This document shows positions 10,561 through 22,664 of a stretch of DNA of 64,000 bases, in pieces. The notes under the pieces are model-generated. The model saw only the letters and a list, made by a program, of their open reading frames with translations. It did not search any database and was not told where the DNA came from. The position numbers and the translations under genes are program-made. The first letter of the stretch is position 1. Each line of letters opens with the position of its first letter. Source of the DNA: Rhabdophis nuchalis (lineage: Eukaryota; Chordata; Lepidosauria; Squamata; Natricidae); assembly GCA_039707465.1 (NCBI GenBank), contig CM077645.1, positions 147,680,503 to 147,744,502 on the forward strand. Direction: 5' to 3'.

Positions 10561-11199
10561 AATGGTCAATCCATGTCATCCAAACTTCATTTTATGACTT
10601 TTTAATTCTAAGTGTTGTTTCTCAGCAGCATTCATTATTTTATCCAGAACAAACAACAAGCTGCGGAATACAACTTCAAATCTTCTAAACCCACTTCTCT
10701 TTTTTCCTTTGCATTCTCTAACACGTTATATTTAATTAGTATTTTTTCCTTTGACATATAGATGAAAAGATTATTGTCTGAAACAAAAATATTCTCTGCA
10801 AAAGATTAATTTTCATGACAGTGAAAATTTCAATTTCCCCAACTTAATGTCATTTGTAATACCACTCCATTTATTTTTAATTTTTTTAATTTTTATTTTA
10901 TTTTACTATTTTTCCTGATTTTATTACTTTTATTAAATAACTCAAGGCAATGAACATACACACTATTCCTTCCTTCTCCTCTTTTCCCCACAATTACTTT
11001 GTGAAGTGAGTTGGGCTAAGAGAGAGTGACTGGATCAAAGTCAATCTTCCAGTTTCTATTTTGAAATAACTTACAATTCATGTTTGTCAGTAATACCTAA
11101 TGTTTTACTTTATTCTCAATCTTAAGTTTTTTTAATTAATTTTATTTATTTTTAATTTCATATTTTCATTGACAACTTTGTCTTCTGATTATTGATCTT

Positions 11200-12860
11200 A
11201 AAATATGCTGATATACAAAAGTTAATTTTCCCATTGTTTCTACTCCATCTAGTGGAACTTCCACATCAACTGCAAATGCCCTTTACTTATAAGTTTCTTT
11301 CTTGACCTTATCTCCTATAATTATCTCATCTTTTCGTATGTCAATATTCAGTACTTCAGGAACTAAAATGACAATAGTGGTGACAGAAAACAGTCTTGTC
11401 GTTTTTTGTGTATTACAAGTTTTTATTAGTTCTCTATTAACACTTATTTGTGCTTTTTTGTAAAATATAAATTGATCTTATTCATTTAATAATATATACA
11501 AGGTTGATATGTTCCAGAATGCTAAACAAAAAAATCCAATTCAAATAATCAAACACCTCTAAATTTAAGAATATGAATGCAGCTTGTTTTTGTTTTTTTC
11601 CTCTCTAAGTACTTCAAAATAGCTAAAACATTTCTAATATTATTTCATCATTCCTCAGCTTTTTGGTTAAGATCAAGTGAATTGAATATTATCCTGTAAT
11701 TGTCTTTTAGATAACTTGCATTCATCTTTTTGAATACAGTTCTATAAAATTATCTTTAAACTTTCAGCCAAAATCACAATAAACAATTTATAGCCATTAT
11801 TCAATAAAGATATTGAGTGATAATTTCTTGTTAAAGGCTAATCTTGTGCCTATTTAGATATTAATGCTATTTAAACTTCTTTTTCTAGCTATCAAGAATC
11901 TTTCCATTCTGTAGAATAATATTCAATTGTTTGTTGTAAAGATTGTAAAGACATATCCTCAAAATATTTGTAATAAGATGGCAGCTCTTCTGAACCAGGT
12001 CACTTTCTTCTTTTAGTCTGCTCAATAGCTTTACCTGTAGATCCATTCAAAATTTATCTCAATTGGCCAACCATTTGTTTGAAAGTATAGAATTTCCTAC
12101 TTGAGCAGGGGGGATTAGAAGACCTCCAAGTTCCCTTCCAACTCTATTATTCTGTTGTTCTTCTCAGTAATCTTTGGTAAATTCTGATGATAGCAATATT
12201 CATTCACTTTTTTGAGGAAATTTCTTGATCATTCCATAAAGTGGTATACTGATAAAACCTTTCTTTTTGAATATTTACATTATCTGTTATTACAATATTT
12301 CCTTCTTGTAACATTGTCACTCTTTTTGCAACTTTTATGCTAACAATTTCTCTGGTTTATTTACAAATTCCATTTTATTTTGTTTTATATGGTTGATCTT
12401 TATTTCTATCTCTCACATTGTTAACATAGACAATTGCCTCTGTAAAAGCATCATTTGATAATAGTTGTCATCCCTAGAGATTTTTAGATACTTTTTTAAA
12501 TCTTATCCAAAATCATTTGCATTTTCTCTTGCCTTTTCTTTTTAAGTTCACTATTGTTGTTGTATAAAATATTTTTTCATTTTATTCGTGTACTAAACCA
12601 TTTTTACCTCTGTTTCTTTCTCAAAAAATTCATTTAACCTCTATTGATAGTCCTCTACCAGTTCCTTTTGTAAGAACAAATCTCATTCTCTACTTAAAAG
12701 GTCAATTTTACTTTTTAAAAGTTAGTCACTTGATTATTGTGTAAAAAAGCATTTGGTAATGTCTTGACCATAAAAAATTAATAAGTCTTAGAAATTCAAA
12801 TCATACCTATTTTTGAAGAAGTTTTATGTCTTGCAGAAAAATATTCTTTGGAGTCGCCAT
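11200..12860 (-). pseudogene. ancient L1-type ORF2 relic
   Basis: Reading the minus strand at about 11890-11640 gives HSISLLNNGYKLFIVILAES followed by KDECKLSKRQLQDNIQFT. This matches the L1 RT signature (NYRPISLLN.DYK..., then D.CGF...RQ..DN). Stops and frame changes are dense, so only the RT palm region is recognised with confidence. Flanking minus-strand text up to about 12.85 kb is Lys/Glu-rich and consistent with the inter-domain part of ORF2 but is not diagnostic. A CR1 3' end lies inside at 12101-12165. It is much older than the ORF1-only elements. Confidence 0.6.
12101..12165 (+). mobile_element. CR1 LINE 3' end fragment
   Basis: gattagaagacctccaagtt followed by cccttccaactctattattc, the conserved CR1 3' terminus with its short repeat tail. 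It sits inside the L1 relic. Confidence 0.75.
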
Positions 12861-13299
12861 TTTTATACCTCATGCATCAACAAGTTCCAAATTATTTGTT
12901 CAACAACAACAAAAAATCTTTGGTAGTTTACCCAGTGTATTTTAAATATTTGTCATAGAAACTCTTAGATTTTTGTGGGAAAGCCATTTCATTCCAATCT
13001 CCCAGGACATGCTAATTTTCATAACAATAATCTAATAATTTGTCCATAATTTGAATTCAAAATAGGCTATTTTTACATCTCTGAATATCTCCCTGAATTT
13101 TAAAGAACTTTTCCAGCGAAGGCAGCATATTAGGAGTTCTGCCATGAAGGTATTGAGAAATAGGGTAAGGAAATATTTCTGAAATGATGACCCAATGGAC
13201 ACATTGCCTAGTTATATATTCAATCTTTCACACCATATATCAAAAGCAATTAAGTATTTATGTTCCTTCTTTACTGTAATATCTGTTTGATCATGTTTA

Positions 13300-14480
13300 C
13301 TAAATTGTCTTTTGTAACTGTTCCAAAAGTTCAAAGATCATTGGGAAAGAGAATCAATTCAATATTGTTTCAGAGTTCAAAGGTCTGAATTCATGAACCA
13401 CTCTCATCTTTCTACATGACAAACAAAGTTTCCTTTGAGGCTGGAGATATAGTGTGTCCAATAAACCTCTTGTGAAATTGTTATCAATAAGTACCTTTGA
13501 AGAAGCCAACTTGTGCAGATATAGAGTCCTGGGCTTCTGGAACCATGTTTATAGTATACAATCATAGGAACTTACATTTTTTCATGAGTTGCTTCCACTT
13601 GCATAATTGGGTCTATTGTCTTGAGTTGACAGGACATGTTTACAAACAATGGCCAGATGTAATGGGTATAATAATTTTGAGATGCTTTCTCTACTCCCAT
13701 TCCTTCTTTGGACTCAGATTTTTCTGTATAATTTCTCTTAGGAGACCATTGCCTCGGCTGTGGCTTTTTCTCATGTCTCCCAAAGTTATTCTCATCTCAT
13801 ATCCCAGTACAACATTAATAGTTTGTCTGTGAATCCAAAATTTATTAGGGCAGGAGAATGTTTATCTGAAGTAAATCAAATAGGATGAATAGCCAATGCT
13901 TTGAATTCTGTATCAGAAGTCTTCTTAATTGTTGGATAACCCCAATTCTGAGCTTTTAAAGTGGGATCCTAAGATTCCTGCGAAGGCAGGCTTGGGACAA
14001 TGAAGGCACTTGCTTGCAAAATGGTGCTTAGTTCTACAAGCATTAAAGGAATTTTCTTCAGGGTAGATAAATGCAAAATGTCCAGAAATACTACAATATA
14101 AATAGAGACCAAGCATGTGACCTCAATCTAATGCATCAGGTATTTCATCCTACAGTTCATTAAATAGGTTACTTTCAACTGGTAAATTTAAAGTCACCCT
14201 TCTCCAATGCACATTTCTAGAATGTTAAAAGTTGTGTCTATTTGCCTATGTTCACCTTGGCACAATTTACAAATTTGAGCTATTTGATTATTATGGTCTT
14301 CAGAAGAAAATACCAGTTTAAGTATAAAATTAGCATAATTGTTTAAAACAAGGTTAATATTTTTTGTGATTGAAATTGCCCATTTTGAAGCTTCATCTGT
14401 CAAATTCCAGGTATAAATCCATCTGGAAAATTTAGTTGATCTTATGAGAATATAAATCATTCTTATTTAGTGAAAAAAGC
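13300..14480 (-). pseudogene. ancient Ty3/Gypsy gag-pol relic
   Basis: The minus strand shows pieces in the order of a Gypsy element. A retrotransposon-gag stretch lies at 14460-14194 (LTDEASKWAISITKNI, then LCQGEHRQ). Zinc-knuckle-like CRTKHHFASKCLHCPKP lies at about 14040-13975. The RT start lies at 13400-13320 (EFRPLNS, then FSFPMIFELLEQLQ). Stops occur throughout. The assignment rests on order plus short motifs; no LTRs were found around it. Confidence 0.55.
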
Positions 14481-14759
14481 GTTGAACCTCTTTTTAGTCC
14501 TTCAAATTTATTGGCAGGAATTTAGGAAAGTGAAATAGTATTGTATCATCTGGGTAATTGTTGGAATCAAATAATCTGGGCATCTCTCTAGTTCTGGTGC
14601 AAGTCCACTTGATTCATCAATTGCAGAAAAACATTGAATGACCCATTCAGCATTCAGTTACTTAGCAAAGTGATCTGTTGTCATTGGTTCAAAGTAATCA
14701 AACCAGATTTTCTCCCTAGAAAAACAAAAAACAAAACAAAAACAAAAAAAATGCCTAGA

Positions 14760-16050
14760 ATTTAATAATATAAGACTTCTCTACCAGTCAGGACTGAAAA
14801 TTATCAATGTAAGCAACAAATTCCTCATTTCAATAAGTATTAGTTATTTTAACAAAGGTTAAATAACCAGCATTCCAGCAAGTACTTTAGTTTCAAACAA
14901 CTTAATTTGATACAAATTCTTCTTTCAGTGTAAATGGGAGTCGTAAGCTGATGATGAATAAAAATGTGTCATGTTTCATTGTAACTTTATTATTAAAATG
15001 TATGCCTTGTATTCTGCCAATAGAGTACTCAAGTTGACCAATTTTAAAATATTTTGTAGAATTAATGCCTATGGTTTATTAAAAAAGTAGAGATTAGAAT
15101 GAAGCCATGGAATATATTGTGGGAATTGGCTGCACAGATTTATTCCGTGTGATTTCACTTTTAAAACATTTTTACTCAATGTATAAAACTATTCTTAAGA
15201 GAAATAAAACATACTTATTAAGCATCTAAAGAATTTAAGTAAGCATCCTATTTTGTAGCAAGAAAACATGTAGATTTGAGTGTATCTCTTATAATTGCTG
15301 TGAGTGTCTCACCACTATAATTTCACAGTAAAAAAGTATAATTAATGCCAAAACTATCCATTATGTCACATTTATCTCTGGTTGCCACTTGCAAAAAAAT
15401 TACTACATAATATTAATTCAAACTCCCAATAGTTTTATATCTGTTGACCCTTCCTCCAAGACCACCACCCAGAGATGGGAGATTGGAGAGAAAGAAATTT
15501 CAAGAGAGTAACAAGTTTGAGTAGCATGCCCACAGCTCCCATTACTAGACTGCAGGTGTGGTATCATTGCTTTTGATATGTGCAAGACCATAAACAAGGC
15601 ACTTGAACTTCAGAAAGGACAGGGAAGTGATTAGGAGGCAAAGTTGAGTAGTCTTGTCTCTTTGAAGTCAGAAAGTACAGTCACAGCCAGATAATTTCTC
15701 ACATAGGAAATTGCTTCACTTTGTGGTGGAGTTTCAGGTCCCAATTAAAGTTGTTGGGCAAGGACTATCTGTAGTATATTTCAAAGCTGATAGGATGATA
15801 ATTTTTCAAACAATTATAAAAGGATGTAAGCTTTACTTTAAAAATCTATAACTTAGATCTGCTGAGAATCCATTTGCAACTGCTAAATAGTATACCAATG
15901 TTTTGTATCCAACATGCAGAAGAGCCTTTACATGAGCCAGATATATAATATTAATTTCTATTACATTTATATATCATTTTTAATCCGTTGTATTTTGTAT
16001 AAATGAGTTCCATATTTCATTATAACCTGGTGGCACAGTGGTTAGACAGC
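14760..16050. other. intron-like AT-rich sequence, no gene seen
   Basis: No coding or RNA gene is supported. A short piece at about 15720-15776 (gtcccaattaaagttgttgg) resembles the end of the interspersed family seen at 33.77 and 53.0 kb. Confidence 0.55.
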
Positions 16051-16061
16051 AATATAGTAGG

Positions 16062-16150
16062 CTAATTCTCCTGTGCTCTGCTTAGAAAGTCCAAGCATGG
16101 GTTAACTTCTGTCTATCTGCCCAGAGACCGAGTTGGAAAGCTTTGGCTTT
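16062..16150 (+). mobile_element. DIRS ITR relic
   Basis: ctcctgtgctctgcttagaa followed by agtccaagcatgggttaact matches the DIRS-A left ITR. No DIRS coding sequence is adjacent. Confidence 0.65.
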
Positions 16151-16192
16151 TAGAGGAAAAAAGGTGCGTCTTATACTCCAAAAAATACAGTA
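16146..16192. mobile_element. single terminus of the 'ataagacgcacc' element family
   Basis: aaaaaaggtgcgtcttatac with ccaaaaaatacagta matches the right end of 1276-2287. No matching left end is visible nearby; it abuts the DIRS ITR relic. Confidence 0.6.
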
Positions 16193-17215
16193 ACTTTTTT
16201 TTAAAAAATTAATGGATATTTTATATCTATTTATCCATCCATCTTCATCATCTATCTATGAAACACATTTTGGTCAAAGATTGTGATAAAGGTTTACTTA
16301 CAAACTCAAAAAATACAGAAATATATAAGATTTGGTTTTTTAGCCTCCGGACCATGGTGGCTTTCATGTATAAAGACACAACAAATGATTTTGTCTTGAA
16401 GAAAACTTAAGTATTCAAAATGAACTAGATTTTTGCATAAGGAATGAGACTCCCTCCCACCCCCAAAGAAAACCAATATTAATTGAATCAAACATATTCA
16501 TTGTTTACTGGATTGCTTTGAAAATTGAGTTTCTCAGAAGTTGAGAATTATAGTCAGAAGTATCTGCACAATTTAACTAGGCAATAAAAAATTAACTTTT
16601 CATTACACATGAACATACATTTTGCGAGGCTGTTTTTTTAGACAAGTAAATAACTAAAATATAGGAATAATTAATTGTCCTATATTTTATAAAGGTGTGT
16701 ATTGTATTAAAATAATCATAAAGCAAATCATTAATGTTAACTTCAGTTAGCCTCATCTCTTCTCTGCAGATATAATCTAATAAAGGGTTTTAAATTGTTA
16801 TCATGCTAACTGATCCCTGTCAGATCACTAGCTTCTATTATCTACTATTGTAGCATGTGACTTTTATTTCTACAATTCCATTTAATAAATTCTTAGGTGC
16901 CATATCAGCTGCAAGTAGAAGAGACAATATTTTATTGCTTAATTTTAAATGCCTGAGTAGAACTTATTTTTAGTGCCGTATTAGGTTTATTTCATGTGAC
17001 AGATCTTGCCATGCTACTGTTTGAACAAGAATATTTTCTCTTACTAATACTAGCTCTATTATTTTTTAACATGTGGTTGGTAGTATTAAACAATGATTTT
17101 CAAGGCATTTGGTTTTTATTTATTCTTAAGGAAAAGTCTGCTTCAGATGGAGCTGCCTTGCCCAGTAGCAAAATCACAGAATATGCACAGAAAACCTCTT
17201 TCGTCTGAAGTTCAA
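16193..17215. other. intron-like AT-rich sequence, no gene seen
   Basis: Short plus and minus reading frames here show no recognisable domain or coding bias. Confidence 0.55.
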
Positions 17216-17219
17216 CATT

Positions 17220-17640
17220 ATTTTGTTTGAACTCTGTCAGGCTTCAGGTCCCTTTCCTGAAGTCTTACCATCCAGCAGACTGTCTTTTCCATGGCTGCCC
17301 TTACATTATGGAACACCCTACTCCTGATGATTTACAGCCTCTTTCCTCCCCCCTCCCCCTTTCTCCCTTTTTAGGCTTTTGGAAGGCTATCAAGATCTGG
17401 CTTTTTAATCTGGGAGTGGAACAGAATGAGGGTATCTGATAGTAGTTGTGGGTCATCCCAAGGGGATGGTTGACATGCTAAGTTTTTTATTTTATGGTTT
17501 TAGATTTTATAATTATTGCATTATAATTTGTTTATCATTTATAAGTAAACCTATTTTATTTTTGTGAGCCCCTGAAATTTTTTTTTTAATGGATGGCTCT
17601 ACAAATCTTTTACATAGATAAATAAATCTTCAATTAATAT
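17220..17640 (+). pseudogene. old LINE 3' fragment (CR1/L2-like)
   Basis: Translation near 17300-17410 gives a worn ORF2 C-terminus (ALWNTLL..., then KTWLF-like text in another frame). An AT-rich 3' region follows, ending gtgagcccctg and a taaataaatc tail. Order and tail fit a 5'-truncated non-LTR element. The family is uncertain. Confidence 0.5.
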
Positions 17641-17943
17641 GTTTCAAGGTTTTAAAGGAAGTTAAAATAGAATAGTATCTCACACAAAGCATGATTACAG
17701 TAGCCTCATGATTCTTCTGGTATTACCAAGAATCCACTGAGAGACAGGTTGAAATAATATAGCAGATGTAAAGGTGATGATGACCAATTTTCAAGGGATA
17801 ATACTATTTTAAGATAGTACTGAATTATCATGTTGAAGCCAACAATGAAGAGACCTTTAAGTTATATTCAGAATGAATTTCATTAAAATATCTTGAATCC
17901 AAAAATTAATTTTAATCTTGCATGACTATGTTTGTTTGAGCTA

Positions 17944-18240
17944 ATAAAGTTTTAATATGTTTTGTGGCGCAGCCCACCCATCCATCTATTGAACCTTCAA
18001 AAAATTGAAGAACTGGCTTTCCTTCAAAGCATTCGGATAGGTTGAAGATGCAGTTAGAAGAGATTGTTATGGGTTGCATCAAGAGAGTTTGGTTTGATGC
18101 CAGGTTTTGTTGTTGCTGTTTTTATTTTTTTCTAGTTAATTATTTCATAGTATTGTTTTTAGATTGTGAGATGCCCAGAGTTCTGGTTTGAGATGGGGGG
18201 AGAGTATATACATATATTCAAATTAAATACAGTAAATAAG
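17944..18240 (+). mobile_element. possible second old LINE 3' tail
   Basis: agattgtgagatgcccagag followed by an AT-rich end resembles L2/CR1 3' untranslated sequence. No coding part is recognised. Confidence 0.35.
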
Positions 18241-18544
18241 TTGGCATATTAGCAATAGTGATTTGTGATTCTCTAAATCATTCTAAATGCTGAGCAAACT
18301 GTAATTTGCTATAAAATTAAATATGAAAATATTTTAAAGGCCTATGGGCTCTACCATCCTGTCCCATAATTCAAACAACGGATCTAATCAAATAATTTGA
18401 AGTAAAAGACAAAGATTAGAGAAAATTATAATTTCTCACAGACTTGGGCTGTTTAGTGCCAGGATCCAGAACCGGGGAACTAGAAAGAGTAGATAGTTCT
18501 TTCAGATTCATTCTATTATGTGTGTTGATTTTTTAAGGATAGGA

Positions 18545-18790
18545 ATATGAAATACAGGCAAGTCCTTGTTTAGCAACCACAATTGAGACCAACAATTTAA
18601 TTAATTGAAGCAGTGCCTGCATGAAAGTGCAACTGTGCTAATGATCTTACTTCAGTTTTCCCTTGCTTAATAGACTTGCAAAAGTCAGGTGGCAAAGTTA
18701 CTTTTTCATCACTGTTTAACTGAATGATCTCTGTACAAGACTACGAAATGAGGTTGGTTTATACTGAATTTCACTAATAAACTAGATTCA
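18545..18790. repeat. degraded interspersed repeat
   Basis: Starts caggcaagtccttgtttagc, then aaccacaattgagacc. It is related to the repeats at 785-1155, 33773-34268 and 52240-53060. Confidence 0.45.
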
Positions 18791-19432
18791 GTTGCACAGT
18801 ATAGAAGTGTTTTTTTAAATTATATTTTAGAATTAATTGACGTTGCAAATTCACATAATGAAACATATGTTGTACAGATAATCCTAGGTTACGAGCATTC
18901 CCTTGGTGAACATTCGAAGTTATGCAATAAGCACTCCCTAGTGTTTATGAACAAGTTCCAAAATTATGAATGTTGCAGCACCACGGCAGTTGTTCGCCCT
19001 TATGAATGACCCCAGAGCAGGGGTGGGTTTCTGGGGGTTCGCCTGGGATCGGGCGAACCCTTTCGTAAAATTTCCGGATCCCGAGCGATCCCTTTGGATC
19101 GTGGACCCGGAAGTAAGTCGCCGCTGCTAACTGCTGCTCCCAGCTGGGGCGGGCAGGCAGGAAAGCAAGCAAGGCGACTGCGCTGTCTTCTTTTTCCCTC
19201 AGCGAAGCGCCGCCTCCTCCTCGCCCATGCTTCGCTGAGAGAAAAAGAAGACAGCCAGGCCGGCTCTCCGAAGGGGTCCCCCTTTCCCCTTCTCCATGGG
19301 GGTGGGTGGTGGGGGTGGGCCGCTCACCTCGTCGCCCCACAACCTGCTGCCGCTGCTGCCGTGACAACTCCGAAGAGCAGCGCTCGGGCCAGGAGCCGCA
19401 GGCCAAAAAAAAAGAAAGCACACACACACACA

Positions 19433-19770
19433 CAACCTACTTCAGGCGGCGGGAAACACGCAAGGAGAATCCACTCCCAGCTGTCTTCTTTTTCCTTCTG
19501 CGAAGGGTACTGGCCGCTGGCAAAGCGGGAGGCTCGGGAAGGCGGCGGGAGCGCCTTTCCCCCCCCCCCTTCCCTTTGCTCAGCCACCTCTTCCCCCCTA
19601 CGCCTAGCCGCGAGTGGATTCTCCTTGCGTGTTTCCCGCCGCCTGAAGTAGGTTGTGTGTGTGTGTGTGCCGCCTTCCCGAGCCTCCCGCTTTGCCAGCG
19701 GCCAGTACCCTTCGCAGAAGGAAAAAGGAGACAGCTGGGAGTGGATTCTCCTTGCGTGTTTCCCGCCGCG
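19433..19770. repeat. inverted repeat module 1 of the foldback element
   Basis: The left arm at about 19433-19545 (cttcaggcggcgggaaacac through ctggcaaagcgggaggctcg) is mirrored at about 19612-19735. A further part-copy (gtgtttcccgccgc) ends near 19769. Arms are over 100 bp and nearly identical. Confidence 0.8.
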
Positions 19771-20028
19771 GGTAAGGAAAGTTGCTGCGCGCCCCAAAAA
19801 TCCTCTGGCCCGCTGGCCGCGGTTGCTCGCTCACTCGCTTGCTCGCTCACCCATCGGACGCCAGGTTCCTTCGTCCGGTGGATGGGTGAGAGAGTAAATA
19901 CAGCCAGCGGGTTCTCTGGCTCTCTGGTTCCCCCCTCCCTCCCTGTCTCTCTGTGTGTCTGTCTCCCCTCCCCCCCAAACCTCCTCAGCTCCTGGAAGTA
20001 GCCTGACCGGCTACTCTCGCTCTCTCTC

Positions 20029-20333
20029 TCACCCATCCACCGGACGAAGGAACCTGGTGTCCGATGGGTGAGCAAGCGAGCGAGCAAAGGCTTTTGAAGC
20101 AAAGGCTTCAAAGGCTGCCGGCTAGGAACAGCGCGCTACGCTGCGCGAACCCCCCCCCTGCCAGTCGCGCTAACAGGGAAAGTTTTGCCGCGACTGGGGG
20201 GGGGGGGTTCGCGCAGCGTAGCGCGCTGTTCCTAGCCGGCAGCCTTTGAAGCCTTTGCTTCAAAAGCCTTTGCTCGCTCGCTTGCTCACCCATCGGACGC
20301 CAGGTTCCTTCGTCCGGTGGATGGGTGAGAGAG
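20029..20333. repeat. inverted repeat module 2 (long hairpin)
   Basis: The left arm 20029-20156 includes ccaccggacgaaggaacctg and ctgccggctaggaacagcgc. The right arm at about 20196-20333 is its near-perfect reverse complement, with a spacer of about 40 bases. The outer part of the right arm is repeated directly at about 19832-19892. Confidence 0.85.
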
Positions 20334-20344
20334 GCTGAGGAGGC

Positions 20345-20607
20345 TTGGGTGGGTGGGGGGAGACAGACAGAGAGAGAGAGGCACAGACACACAGAGAGAC
20401 AGGGAGGGAGGGGGGAACCAGAGAGTGACAGACACACACAGAGAGACAGAGAGTGGGAGGGAGAGAAAGATAGACAGACAGAGAGAAAGAGAGAAAAAGA
20501 AAGAGAGACAGAAAGGAAAGAAAGAGAAAAAAGAGAGACAGAAAGAGAGAAAGAGAAAGAAAGAGAGAGAGAGAAAGAGAGAAAGAAAGACAGAAGGAAA
20601 GAAAGAA

Positions 20608-20638
<31 letters not shown>

Positions 20639-20640
20639 AC
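20345..20640. repeat. GA-rich simple repeat
   Basis: Long agagaca/gaaaga tract. Lys/Arg/Glu-rich (plus) and Ser/Leu/Phe-rich (minus) reading frames here are artefacts. Confidence 0.9.
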
Positions 20641-20954
20641 TTATGACCACAATTAAGCCCAAAAGTTTGGTTGCTAACCAAGACCATTGTTAAGTGAATT
20701 TCACATTTTCCAAATTGGCCACTCCCACCCGGTCACATGGCCGGCAAGCCACTCCCACAAAGCAGGCCACACCCACAGAACCTGTTCCAAAAATTTTGAA
20801 ACCCACCCCTGCCCCAGAGGCTCTGCAACATTCGCCCTGTCTATTCACAAACACACCCCGGGCCGGGTCTTGACAGACACTCTTGCGAAGATCTCTTCTC
20901 TGTCACGGTTTCTTTGCTTACATCATTGATTCAGGCTTTCGGTGCATTTATAGA

Positions 20955-21056
20955 GAACAGAGACCTAATGTACCATGAGATCATGCGAGATCAGTAGTGC
21001 GAGATCTCATGCTACTGATCATGCATGATCTCGCACTTTAAGCCTCTATTCTCTGA
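20955..21056. repeat. short hairpin palindrome
   Basis: gagatcatgcgagatcagta is mirrored by ctactgatcatgcatgatct, with gagaacagag and ctctattctc as outer arms. It lies just outside the hAT-like element. Confidence 0.65.
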
Positions 21057-21159
21057 GTATTTGTAAATGAAGGAAAGGCTTTAGTCCTTCAGGCCTTCCC
21101 TCTATTTGCCATTTCCTTGCTAACACCTGTAGGGAGATTGCATACCTATAGGCTTTAGC

Positions 21160-21280
21160 AGCCCTTTACAAAAAGCCTTTGTCAGCACCAGCAAATCTTG
21201 GGAGAGGCGGACACCTTCCTCCAAATCTCTGTTCCTGCTGGCAAAGGCTTTTTCCAAAGGGCTGCTGAAGGCTACAGGGA
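21160..21280. repeat. imperfect inverted repeat
   Basis: cagccctttacaaaaagcct and aggctttttccaaagggctg are complementary arms about 60 bases apart. The origin is unknown. Confidence 0.5.
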
Positions 21281-21522
21281 TGCAGTCCTCAAGCGCTTTG
21301 CTGATGAGAAAGGCGGCCCAGATGTGTGTGAATTAAAATAAATAAGTAAACAAAATAAATAAAATCTATTGCATGGGCTAAATATCTTATTTTCTCAGGA
21401 TAAATAGTATGGTATTTGGGGATTAGATTTTATTTGACTAAAAAATATTGTGGATTGTTAAATATATTGATTTACAGTTAAGTGTTTATATGTAAGATTA
21501 AAGTTAAACTAATATTATATGA

Positions 21523-21872
21523 GGGATGCAGTGGCTCATTGGCTAAGACACTGAGCTTGTCGATCAGAAAAGTCAGCAGTTCGGCGGTGCAAATCACTAG
21601 CTCCGCGTAAGGGAATGAGCTCCCGTTACTTGTCCCAGCTTCTGCCAACCTAGCAGTTCGAAACCAAGTAGAAATACAAGTAGAAAATAAATACCACCTT
21701 TGGTGAGAAGGTAGCAGTATTCCGGGCATCTTCGGCGTTTAGTCATGTCGACCACATTACCACAGAAAACGTCTTCGGACAGCGCAGGCTCTTTGGCTTT
21801 GAAATGGAGATGAGTACCGCTCCCTAGAATCGGGAACAAAAAGCACATAAGTGCAAGGGAAACCTTTACCTT
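21523..21872 (+). mobile_element. squamate tRNA-derived SINE with TSD
   Basis: Flanked by an exact 13-bp duplication taatattatatga (21510-21522 and 21873-21885). The tRNA-like head is gatgcagtggctcattggct. The body contains cttgtcccagcttctgccaa and gaaatggagatgagtaccgc, and the tail is aaacctttacct. A second copy is at 53893-54507. Both overlapping minus-strand reading frames are spurious. Confidence 0.85.
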
Positions 21873-22052
21873 TAATATTATATGAATATTTTTTTATATT
21901 TGTTAATATTTTAATGTAGTTAAGTATTTATTTAATTGGTTATTTATTTATATATTTGTCATATTTTTGAACTGCCCATCTCCTTCAAAAAGAAATTATT
22001 TATTTAAGCTGAGAGAGAGGTGGTAGTATTTTATAATTGTCTCTATACTGAA

Positions 22053-22628
22053 AAATGTTGGAGATGTGGCCTGCCAATGGCCAGCAGAGCTGGCAGCAAA
22101 ATCGGATAGTGAGGAGGTTGGGGAGGAATATGGGCCAGTCCTGGAGTCTGGGGAAAGCTCTGATGAGGGCTCTGTGTCAGAGGCAAAGAGGGGGCCAGAG
22201 CCTTATGCCAGTTATTAACTGCCTTCAGAGTCAGACATCAGTGAAGCCGACGAACAGCTGGAGCCTGTTCCCAGTGTGTGCATGTGCAGAGTTGTCAGAC
22301 GAAAGGAACAGCTAAAGAACGCTTTGGGAGTAAGGCCACAGGTGGATGATGAATGGCTCCTCCGAGAGGAAATGAAAAGTGAAAGGGAAGTGGAGTTTGC
22401 AGGAGACAATTAGTTTGCTTAATTGGTTCGTGACTCTCCGAGACTCCTTGCCAAAGTTTTGCAGATATTGGCCTGTCAGCTCTCCAAGCGAGTTAAGGTC
22501 TGTGACTGTAAATCCTCCCTTGAAAGACTTTGCTAGATGTGAATGAGCAGAATTCATAGTAACTTAATAAAAAGGGTTTTTTGTCAGGACAAGGAGTTGT
22601 TTTGTAGTTTGAGGTCAGAACAGGAGGT
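22053..22628 (+). mobile_element. probable LTR of a Gypsy-like element
   Basis: Starts tgttggagatgtggcctgcc. It is rich in gaggaggttggggagg-type purine segments and contains ggagcctgttcccagtgtgt and gactgtaaatcctcccttga, then aataaaaagg near 22568. It ends near gaggtca. No internal region or flanking duplication was found. Identification is by general resemblance to squamate LTRs and is tentative. Confidence 0.45.
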
Positions 22629-22629
22629 C

Positions 22630-22632
<3 letters not shown>

Positions 22633-22661
<29 letters not shown>
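22633..22661. repeat. (TG)n microsatellite
   Basis: Uninterrupted tgtg run directly after the LTR-like sequence, followed by (catacata). Confidence 0.9.

Positions 22662-22664
<3 letters not shown>

Larger units (their letters stand above)
19018..20811. mobile_element. GC-rich foldback hAT-like element
   Basis: The ends caggggtgggttt and aaacccacccctg are perfect inverted repeats. They are flanked by an exact 8-bp duplication ccccagag (19010-19017 and 20812-20819), the hAT signature. The 1.79-kb interior is very GC-rich and made of repeated and inverted modules (listed separately), a CA/TG tract and a long GA tract. Many overlapping reading frames cross it on both strands, but they mirror the palindromes and show no known domain. 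Related ends occur at 51807-52132, 53898-54145 and 61196-62280. Confidence 0.85.

Noticed and set aside
18945..20687. Many overlapping long reading frames on both strands at 19-20.7 kb
   Set aside because: They mirror the inverted repeats and GA/CA tracts of the foldback hAT element and show no domain.
19018..20811. CpG island or CDYL promoter
   Set aside because: TIRs and an exact 8-bp duplication show that it is a transposon insertion; no first exon could be read next to it.
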